Assembly (NCBI GenBank): GCA_015658765.1
Contig: DQOE01000388.1
Span: 1 to 7,325, forward strand
Direction: 5' to 3'
Origin: Verrucomicrobiota bacterium
GTDB taxonomy: Bacteria; Verrucomicrobiota; Verrucomicrobiia; Limisphaerales; UBA1096
DNA: 7,325 nucleotides
Part shown: piece by piece, positions 1 to 6,092 of the stretch
How positions within the stretch are numbered: position 1 is the stretch's first letter
How the letters are laid out: every line of letters begins with the position of its first letter
The notes under the pieces: generated by a model
The model's database searches: none
What the model saw: the letters and a program-made list of their open reading frames with translations, nothing else
Told to the model about the DNA's origin: nothing
Program-made: the position numbers and the translations under genes

Positions 1-1457
1 CCAGGACGGTGATCGATGCCACCGGCAAGGCGGTTTCGCCGGGCTTCATCAACATGCTTAGCTGGACGGCCAATGCGTTGCGGCGCGACGGCAAGTCGCA
101 GAGCGACATTCGGCAGGGCGTCACGCTCGAGGTGCTCGGGGAGGGCTCGTCGCTTGGCCCGCTCAATGCCACCATGCGCCGGCGCAAGGATGAAACGGAC
201 GTGCCGTGGATCACGCTTGGCCAAGGGCTCGAGCATCTCGTCGGGCTCGGCGTGTCGCCGAACATCGCATCGTTCGTCGGCGCGACGACGCTGCGCGTGC
301 ACGAGGTCGGCTATGAAAACCGGCCGGCCACCGAGGCCGAACTGGAGCGGATGCAGGCGCTCGCCCGGGCCGCGATGGAGGAGGGCGCGGTGGGGATCAG
401 CACAGCGTTGATTTATGCACCTGCCGACTACGCCTCAACGGAGGAACTGGTACGCTTGGCCAAGGCGGTTGCGGAATACGACGGGCTGTACATCTCCCAT
501 ATGCGCAGCGAGGGATCGCAACTGCTAGAGGCGCTCGACGAGCTGTTCAACATCGCACGCGAGGCCGGCATTCGGTCGGAGATTTATCACCTCAAGGCGT
601 CGCGCCGGGGGAATTGGCACAAGCTCGACGAGCTGATCCGGCGCGTTGAGCAGGCGCAGAAGGACGGCCTGCAGATCACCGCCGACATGTACACGTACAA
701 CGCCAGTTCCACCGGCTTGACCGGCGTGATCCCGACGTGGGTGCAGGAGGGAGGGCACGAGGCGTGGATGAACCGCATGCGCGAACCCGAGGCGCGCAAG
801 CGGCTGCTCGGCGACCTGCGCGAGCAACTCGCCAACCAGCCGCCGGAAGGCATCATTATGGTCGGGTTCGAGAACGAGGAGCTGGGCAAAAAATTCATGG
901 GCAAAACCGTCGCCGAGGCGGCGCGCATCCGGGGCCAGTCGCCGGAGGACGCCATCATCGACCTCGTGCTCGAGGACAACAGCCGCATCCAGTGCGTTTA
1001 CTTCAGCATGTCGATGGACAACATCCGCAAAAAAATCGCGCTTCCGTGGGTGTCCTTCTGCTCCGACTCCGCTTCGCTCGACCCGGCCAACGCCACCGAC
1101 ATGACCCATCCGCGCGCGTACGGCAGCTTCGCCCGCGTGCTCGGGAAATTCTCGCGCGACGAAAAAATCATCCCGCTGCGGGAGGCGATTCGGCGGCTGA
1201 CCTCCTTCCCCGCTGCCAACCTGAAAATCAGGAACCGGGGCAGCCTGAAGGAGGGTTACTTCGCCGACGTGGTGGTGTTCGATCCAGAGACCGTCACCGA
1301 TCATGCGACATTCAAGGAGCCACACCAGTTTTCCACCGGCGTAGCGCACGTCTTCGTGAATGGTGTGCAGGTGTTGAAGGCCGGCGAGCACACCGGCGCC
1401 AAGCCCGGCCGGGTCGTTCGCGGCCCGGGCTGGAAAGGCCACCTCAAGTCGGAGTAA
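1..1457 (+). CDS. N-acyl-D-amino-acid deacylase (D-aminoacylase) family amidohydrolase, 5' truncated by window edge
   Basis: The family hydrolyses N-acyl-D-amino acids to a fatty or acetic acid plus a D-amino acid using a TIM-barrel metal site. The reading frame is open to the left edge, and a GTG at position 9 lies inside the conserved 'RTVIDATGKAVSPGFIN' strand, so the real start is outside; by family length (about 530-570 aa) roughly 60-90 residues, possibly including a signal peptide, are missing. Numbering from that GTG: YISHMRSEG with His164, EIYHLK with His194, ITADMYTY (224-230), CSDSASLD with Asp353, HPRAYGSF (367-374), FADVVVFDPETV (418-429), and a C-terminal HTGAKPGRVVRGPG that is typical of the family. 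Oddity: the usual PGFIDxHxH reads PGFINMLSW and the usual GNCG reads GEGSS, so both HxH histidines and the metal-binding cysteine of canonical D-aminoacylase are absent. I recall such variants among environmental homologues, so this is probably a divergent subfamily rather than decay. Substrate and activity are uncertain. The gene is GC-rich (67% in bases 361-420, counted by hand) and ends 34 bp before the end of the convergent neighbour. Confidence 0.88.
   Translation, partial: RTVIDATGKAVSPGFINMLSWTANALRRDGKSQSDIRQGVTLEVLGEGSSLGPLNATMRRRKDETDVPWITLGQGLEHLVGLGVSPNIASFVGATTLRVHEVGYENRPATEAELERMQALARAAMEEGAVGISTALIYAPADYASTEELVRLAKAVAEYDGLYISHMRSEGSQLLEALDELFNIAREAGIRSEIYHLKASRRGNWHKLDELIRRVEQAQKDGLQITADMYTYNASSTGLTGVIPTWVQEGGHEAWMNRMREPEARKRLLGDLREQLANQPPEGIIMVGFENEELGKKFMGKTVAEAARIRGQSPEDAIIDLVLEDNSRIQCVYFSMSMDNIRKKIALPWVSFCSDSASLDPANATDMTHPRAYGSFARVLGKFSRDEKIIPLREAIRRLTSFPAANLKIRNRGSLKEGYFADVVVFDPETVTDHATFKEPHQFSTGVAHVFVNGVQVLKAGEHTGAKPGRVVRGPGWKGHLKSE
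216..225. repeat. CTTGGCCAAG palindrome, exact copy 1
   Basis: A perfect 10-bp palindrome inside the deacylase gene. Here it is read as Leu-Gly-Gln (CTT GGC CAA), using CTT, whereas most leucine codons in this gene are CTG or CTC. Confidence 0.5.
455..464. repeat. CTTGGCCAAG palindrome, exact copy 2
   Basis: Second exact copy in the same gene, but in another reading frame: it is read as Leu-Ala-Lys (TTG GCC AAG). The DNA word is therefore conserved without a shared peptide. Confidence 0.5.
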
Positions 1458-1491
1458 TCCAGTCCAAGTTCAGCCGCCGCCTGGCCGAGGG

Positions 1492-4400
1492 CTAATTGGG
1501 CACGCGCACTCGGAAGAAGGTTGCTATTTCCCCCTGGCCAAGCGGGACGGTGTGGCGCATGAGATCGCCTTTGCCGTTTGCGGTTTGAACCTCGCGCCAG
1601 CTACGAAGATCGGCTGATTGTTCGATGATATAATTTACACCGTCCTCACCGTGGAATGTAAAGGTGAAGGGCTTTTCTGAAACGAACGCCAACTTAATCG
1701 GCTTGGTCGGGCTTATGATTCCGCTTTCATTTTTGGCGCCGGGAGTGGGTTTGGCCAGGGAGGTTGGGACACCCTTGTCGTTAGATCGCCCCATGGCCTC
1801 GTCCGATTTTTGTTCGCCGAAGGTGACCTCGTCGGCCAAGCGGCCCTCGGGATCGAATAACAAAATCGATTCGCCCTTGGCCGTGAGCTTGAACGGCACG
1901 TGGAATTCGTCGCCGGTTTGCAGGGGTTCGTCATCAGCCCAAATCAGCAGGTAGCCTTTGGCCGGGATGGTTGTTCCCTCGGGGAATTGCCATTTGCGAG
2001 GGGACGTTTTGTCGTCGGTCAGCCACCAGTTGGAGAGGTCGACCGGTAGTTCGCTGCGGTTATGCAACTCGATCCAGTCGTCGAAGTCGCCGTCGGCAGT
2101 GTCCTTGAGCGTGGTGTCATTGGATGCCATCCATTCGTTTATTTGAAGGCTTTCGTGAGGGAAGGAGGCATCGCCCGTGTAGCTCACTTCGATGGATTGT
2201 GAGGCGTCTTCGATCGGTTGACCGTCGCCTGCGATGGCGGTGAGGGTGTACGATTTTTGAGTGGCTTCGACTGGCAATACCAGTTGCCATTTGGTGAGCT
2301 GTTTCCATTCGAGTTGCTGCGGCACGCCGTTGACTTGGAGTGAGCGCATCCGTAGCGGTGCCGATCCGGAGAGGGTAACCGTGAGTTCGTCCGTTTGAAT
2401 ATCACTCAACTGAGTGACAGAAAACTCATCATCCAGCCGGTTGATTGTTCTTTGAAGGTAGGAGGATCGGCCCTTGATGAAGGAGGTTAGCGATGTAGGC
2501 CGGTTGACGGTTTGCTTGTTGGCTTTAAGGGCATCGTATTTTTTATCGACGTATTCCCTGAATGCATCACCGTTCATAGGGCCATCGAGCAGTTCGAGCA
2601 CCGCCCTTAGGTAGTGGCGCTTGAAGCGGTTCACTCGGTAAATTTTCTTGATAATGGGATCGCCTGTCAGGCTCCAGAAATACGGGTTTCTGGTACTGAA
2701 CAATTGATTGTTACTGCCGAATGATCCCTTGCCCAGGCCAAGGTCAATATCCCACGGGATCATTTCAAAACGGCCCTCGGCCGGTTTGAAAGTGGACATG
2801 TTTTGGCCGTTGGCCGCACCGTAACTGTCCCAGTTGCAGATAATGTTTTCCACCGCGAATACACGCATCCACTGTTCCATGTTGGCGATCTTTTCGAGGC
2901 GCTGAATGTACTCTGGATTTTTCGTGTCGTTGATCCGCTGGACCAGCTCGAACAGGTTGGCCATTTGGTTGGCGGAACCGTCATAAGCCCGAGGAGACCA
3001 GCTCAAGCGATAATACCACGGCTGAATTCCGTTTTTATCCTGATTGCCGCCAAGAAATGCAGGATGGGATTCGTACTGGTAGTTTTGGCTTCTTTTGGGG
3101 TTGGTGAGTTCCTTCCACATCTGGATTTTATATAGCTCGCCACCGGCGGCGGGATACCATTGCCGAACCAGATCGCGGTTGGGACGTTGGGTATCCTCGT
3201 AAACCTTTGCGCGTTTGCGTCCGTTAACATAGAGGTTGACGTATCTCCTGTGGATGGTCGTGACACCCGCCTTGTACATCAACCAGAAGGCTGCTTGTTC
3301 GATTTGCGCTGTTGGTTCAGGAACGCGATCAGAAGGGGCACCCGGCATGCTCAACACAATTTTCTTGGCGCCCATGAAGCGGTCGTCGCTTGGGAACGTG
3401 GCGTTGTAATCGGACAATGCGCCGGTCGGCCCGGAGTACACGCGGCTATGGTAAGAACCGGCACCGTAATACATTCCGGCGTCGTAAATCACACGTTCAC
3501 CGTTATAGACCATCGTCACCGGCAGGGGAGCATTGCTTCGTTTGTGATTTTTGCTCCACTGCAATGAGGCGTCTCGGTTGATCAAAAAATGGTATTGGCC
3601 CAGTTCGTTGATCTTGGCTGGGCTGGTTCCCATGCGGATTAGGCACTCTCTCGCCGGAGCAGTGCTTGGATAGGAGCTAGTCTTTGCTTCCTCAAGTGCG
3701 TCCTCCGCTTCGATCCGAAAACAAACCAGTTTGGCCATGGTTTGTGCAGGTAGCTGGCCGGTGAAGATACCATCGTTGGCGACTTGGTCTTGCGCTGTTC
3801 CGTTGTCTACCATCTCAACTTCAGTCGTCGTTTTGCCCGGATCTATGCGGTAGTGCAGCGTTACTTTGGCCAAGCCATCCGGATCGGTGATTCGCGCACT
3901 GACAGTTGCCGGTTGATTTTTTTTTGGATAAACCGGCGAATGAATCACCCCGGTGATGACGGGGCCAACATTCTCCACTTGGATTGAGTTCGGTCGGGTT
4001 GGCGTGCCCAGGTTGGTCGGAACCGGCAGACTGCCAAATGCCTCGTAGCCTCCGTTGCGGGTGCGCATTAGCAACTCAGGGTGACCGCGCAACCATCGCG
4101 CCTTGGCCTCGATACGCATCTTTGTTGGATTTCGACCTGACAATGATAGCCAGATGCCATTGCCTTCCGTGTCGCCACGGCTGGATGCTTTCACATGCAA
4201 CGCCTTGCTTCCGTCGGGGCCTTTGCCGGCGATGATTTCGGATTGATCGTGCGTGCCGACGAGCTCCAAGGTGGATTTTTTTTCAAAACCGGGATTCTGC
4301 ACCCGCTTGGCATCGGTTCTGGCATCGAAGACTTGAACGTCGTCCACTAGGCACTCGCCCTCATCTAGCATAAACATTTGCAGATAATTTGGTGAAAAAA

Positions 4401-5946
4401 GGTGGCTTCGGGTTTTGTCCGGTGAACCCTCGCCGGAGATTGTCACCCAGTCGGATTTCCCGCTTTCGTCGCTGCCGGCCCAGTTGCTCGCCTGTCTATT
4501 GTCCGAGTGCGGATCGCGCAACTCAAGGCTGCTTCCGTTGGCGTCCGACCACTTGCTCCAGTTGCCGCCGTCGCCGTAAGTCACCTCGTCCACCGGCACG
4601 CGAACTGACTGCAACGCGCCGGGCTTGCCATCGACAGGCACCTCTTTCGGCATGGTGAGCAAAAGCCGCTCGCCACGATTCGACAACGTCCCGCCGTAGT
4701 CGCCGTAAACCAAACTGGGGTCGAGGTCCTTCTGCTTGGCCAAGAGTTGAGCACGGTTTTTGGCCACCACCAAGTAACCCCCGGCAGCCAAGTGTGTGCC
4801 GTCCAGAAACCGATAATCAATGCCGTCTTTGAATTGCCAGTTGCTCAAGTCAACCGCTTTGTTGCCGCGATTGTGCAGTTCGATGTATTCGTCGCCTGAG
4901 TCGAGCGATATCGGGTTGTACATGATCTCGTTGATGACGATATCATGTTGAAACGGCGACTGGTTCGCCTGGCCAAGCGTTGGCTTGGCGAAGTGATCCC
5001 ACTGAGCATCGCCGTCGCGCGAGCGGCCCAGAGAGGAGCCATTTGGTTGCGCTTTGTAATGAATGGCATCGAGCACTCGGGTATCTGTGGCATTTAAAAG
5101 CCATACTGCACCCTTTCCATCGACCAGCGGAAAACCAAGCTGCTCCGAAGACACCGCCAGTTGTTTCCCGGCGTCGATTGTTGTTCCCTCGTTAAAGGTG
5201 AATTTTTTATCTCCAACCGAGTCTGTCAGTACCGCACCGGATAAATCTGCATCTGTTGCCGAGTGGTTGAACAACTCGACGAACGCCAGGTTGTCGCCGT
5301 CGGCGTTGGTTTTGATTTCGTTGATGCAAACCAAGCGAAGCGGTTCGTTGCCGGTCGTATCCGCCCCGCCTGGTGAACCGCCGACGGTGTTGCTCTGTAC
5401 CCAGGCTCGCACGTCCTGTTCGCCATACGACGGGCGGCCAAGCGTCAGTGAGTGGCCGGCGCCGTCCGCACTGCTTGGCCATGGGGCACGCGTGTCGTAG
5501 TTGACCTCGAATAGCACTGCGTCGAGATTGTTTCGCAGCCGCAACCGGCCGCCGCCGTTTGAGAGTCGCCCCGTGTACGGTCCGAGCACGTTCTCCAAAC
5601 CATACGCTTTTTTGACCGCCTCGGGGTCGGAGGCAATGACGAGGTAGTTCAGTTTCTCGATACGTGTTCCGGGTGGCAGGCCGTAGTTAATGTCGCCGTC
5701 GATGTGGAAGCCGCCGACCTCCTCCCACCACGGTTGCGAGTTGAAAATCTCGATAAACTCCAAGTTGGCTCCACTCTCCTGTGGTGCTGGATGATACATG
5801 ATCTCGGAGATGACAAACGGCGAACGCCGATTCGACGGCCCGGGCCGCTCGACATTGGCTGCATCACCGCTTAGGGACCGACAGAAGGCCTCATTGGCAA
5901 CACCAAGTAAAAACAGCAAAGAAAAAAGGGAGAGAATTTTTTTCAT
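1492..5946 (-). CDS. large predicted secreted protein with four lamin-tail domains and a CotH kinase-like domain
   Basis: 1484 residues. The start is set by a signal peptide beginning at the first Met: KK, a hydrophobic stretch over residues 4-16, then a likely signal peptidase I site near A17 or A20. There is no lipobox. The leader gctacaacgaaaaa before the ATG has no Shine-Dalgarno sequence. Domain order (approximate residues): lamin-tail 44-170 (VISEIMYHP, EFIEIFN), lamin-tail 204-325 (VCINEIKTN, AFVELFN), lamin-tail 335-490 (IVINEIMYNP, EYIELHNRG, VDLSNW), jelly-roll/carbohydrate-binding-like 515-655 (LVDDVQVF, NPGFE, AKARWLRG), Ig-like 660-760, CotH-like 783-1170, Ig-like 1180-1258, lamin-tail 1266-1402 (LQINEWMASN, DWIELHNRS, VDLSNWWLTDD), C-terminal beta-rich module 1416-1484 ending FFRVRVPN. 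CotH hallmarks: RRYVNLYVNG (900-909), a kinase-type segment VYEDTQRPN (915-923), GELYK (936-940), NWDSYGAANGQN (1038-1049) as catalytic-loop candidate and IPWDIDLGLG (1063-1072) as metal-binding candidate. CotH proteins are known atypical kinases in spore coats; lamin-tail domains are beta-sandwiches common in secreted bacterial enzymes. Site of action is presumably outside the inner membrane. No LPXTG, PEP-CTERM or other obvious C-terminal anchor is visible. Kinase activity and substrate are inference. Confidence 0.93.
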   Translation of the reverse strand: MKKILSLFSLLFLLGVANEAFCRSLSGDAANVERPGPSNRRSPFVISEIMYHPAPQESGANLEFIEIFNSQPWWEEVGGFHIDGDINYGLPPGTRIEKLNYLVIASDPEAVKKAYGLENVLGPYTGRLSNGGGRLRLRNNLDAVLFEVNYDTRAPWPSSADGAGHSLTLGRPSYGEQDVRAWVQSNTVGGSPGGADTTGNEPLRLVCINEIKTNADGDNLAFVELFNHSATDADLSGAVLTDSVGDKKFTFNEGTTIDAGKQLAVSSEQLGFPLVDGKGAVWLLNATDTRVLDAIHYKAQPNGSSLGRSRDGDAQWDHFAKPTLGQANQSPFQHDIVINEIMYNPISLDSGDEYIELHNRGNKAVDLSNWQFKDGIDYRFLDGTHLAAGGYLVVAKNRAQLLAKQKDLDPSLVYGDYGGTLSNRGERLLLTMPKEVPVDGKPGALQSVRVPVDEVTYGDGGNWSKWSDANGSSLELRDPHSDNRQASNWAGSDESGKSDWVTISGEGSPDKTRSHLFSPNYLQMFMLDEGECLVDDVQVFDARTDAKRVQNPGFEKKSTLELVGTHDQSEIIAGKGPDGSKALHVKASSRGDTEGNGIWLSLSGRNPTKMRIEAKARWLRGHPELLMRTRNGGYEAFGSLPVPTNLGTPTRPNSIQVENVGPVITGVIHSPVYPKKNQPATVSARITDPDGLAKVTLHYRIDPGKTTTEVEMVDNGTAQDQVANDGIFTGQLPAQTMAKLVCFRIEAEDALEEAKTSSYPSTAPARECLIRMGTSPAKINELGQYHFLINRDASLQWSKNHKRSNAPLPVTMVYNGERVIYDAGMYYGAGSYHSRVYSGPTGALSDYNATFPSDDRFMGAKKIVLSMPGAPSDRVPEPTAQIEQAAFWLMYKAGVTTIHRRYVNLYVNGRKRAKVYEDTQRPNRDLVRQWYPAAGGELYKIQMWKELTNPKRSQNYQYESHPAFLGGNQDKNGIQPWYYRLSWSPRAYDGSANQMANLFELVQRINDTKNPEYIQRLEKIANMEQWMRVFAVENIICNWDSYGAANGQNMSTFKPAEGRFEMIPWDIDLGLGKGSFGSNNQLFSTRNPYFWSLTGDPIIKKIYRVNRFKRHYLRAVLELLDGPMNGDAFREYVDKKYDALKANKQTVNRPTSLTSFIKGRSSYLQRTINRLDDEFSVTQLSDIQTDELTVTLSGSAPLRMRSLQVNGVPQQLEWKQLTKWQLVLPVEATQKSYTLTAIAGDGQPIEDASQSIEVSYTGDASFPHESLQINEWMASNDTTLKDTADGDFDDWIELHNRSELPVDLSNWWLTDDKTSPRKWQFPEGTTIPAKGYLLIWADDEPLQTGDEFHVPFKLTAKGESILLFDPEGRLADEVTFGEQKSDEAMGRSNDKGVPTSLAKPTPGAKNESGIISPTKPIKLAFVSEKPFTFTFHGEDGVNYIIEQSADLRSWREVQTANGKGDLMRHTVPLGQGEIATFFRVRVPN
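2743..2835 (-). other. putative catalytic segment of the CotH kinase-like domain
   Basis: This encodes residues 1038-1068 of the large secreted protein. The N-W-D motif (Asp1040), followed by Asn1046 and Asn1049, resembles the catalytic loop of kinases. Asp1066 and Asp1068 in PWDIDLG, some 26-28 residues later, occupy the place of the metal-binding DFG aspartate. The key residues are retained, which argues against a dead remnant. The residue roles are inferred from motif order and not from an alignment. Confidence 0.5.
3917..3925 (-). other. A9 homopolymer tract within the large CDS
   Basis: On the coding strand nine consecutive A residues span codons Pro674 to Asn677, just before the Ig-like and CotH regions. 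By hand translation, losing one A brings in a TAA stop about 20 codons later and gaining one brings in a TGA about 35 codons later. Either change would leave a truncated protein without the kinase-like domain. A second tract of eight A lies at 4276-4283. Confidence 0.6.
4735..4744. repeat. CTTGGCCAAG palindrome, exact copy 3
   Basis: Exact copy inside the third lamin-tail domain, read on the minus strand as Leu-Ala-Lys. Single-mismatch copies in the same gene lie at 1533-1542, 3865-3874, 4968-4977 and 5474-5483. Confidence 0.5.
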
Positions 5947-5963
5947 TTTTTCGTTGTAGCACG

Positions 5964-5977
5964 TTGATGTGAATCAA
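5964..5977. promoter_or_regulatory. FNR/CRP-type palindrome TTGAT-N4-ATCAA
   Basis: The sequence TTGATGTGAATCAA matches the published FNR consensus half-sites exactly and is symmetric. It lies 17 bp upstream of the ATG of the large secreted-protein gene. It would fall downstream of the candidate promoter, which would favour a repressor role. No regulator gene is in the window, so the assignment rests on the motif alone. Confidence 0.3.
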
Positions 5978-5994
5978 TTGGCTGACACGAAGCG

Positions 5995-6025
5995 ATATTA
6001 CAATTTGAATGCCAATAAGTTACAA
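5995..6025 (-). promoter_or_regulatory. weak sigma70-like promoter candidate for the large secreted-protein gene
   Basis: Reading the minus strand, TTGTAA (6020-6025) is followed after 19 bp by TAATAT (5995-6000), inside the AT-rich part of the 146-bp gap. Transcription would start near 5988, leaving a leader of about 40 nt before the ATG. The spacing is longer than the preferred 17 bp and the -35 box is imperfect, so this is only a candidate. Confidence 0.25.
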
Positions 6026-6092
6026 AAATGACAAAATACCTTTGTGATAAACAAGAGTGCGGTATCGGGGTGGTTAGATGGGAGGAGCCTCT

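Noticed and set aside
9..11. GTG as the start codon of the deacylase gene
   Set aside because: It falls within a conserved beta-strand, the frame is open to the window edge, and no ribosome binding site can be judged upstream.
525..1442. Open frame of 305 codons on the minus strand opposite the deacylase gene
   Set aside because: Its composition is that of a GC-rich antisense shadow, no family motif is seen, and the plus-strand frame carries unmistakable D-aminoacylase motifs.
1458..1491. Bidirectional terminator between the convergent genes
   Set aside because: I found no stem longer than about 3 bp and no T run on either strand.
2803..3567. Two plus-strand open frames (2803-3135 and 3160-3567) opposite the CotH domain
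   Set aside because: The minus-strand frame encodes conserved CotH motifs across this stretch, and the plus-strand products resemble nothing known.
5063..5500. Open frame of 145 codons on the plus strand opposite the lamin-tail region
   Set aside because: Low-complexity, Ser/Pro-rich product with no recognisable motif, lying fully inside a well-supported minus-strand gene.
5881..5883. Cys22 of the large protein as a lipoprotein attachment site
   Set aside because: The preceding residues are E-A-F, which does not fit a lipobox, so ordinary signal peptidase cleavage is more likely.
6035..6066. Imperfect inverted repeat (GATACC / GGTATT on the minus strand) downstream of the COG1228 gene as a terminator
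   Set aside because: The stem is 5-6 bp, AT-rich, has a 20-nt loop and only three T residues after it, so it is too weak to call.
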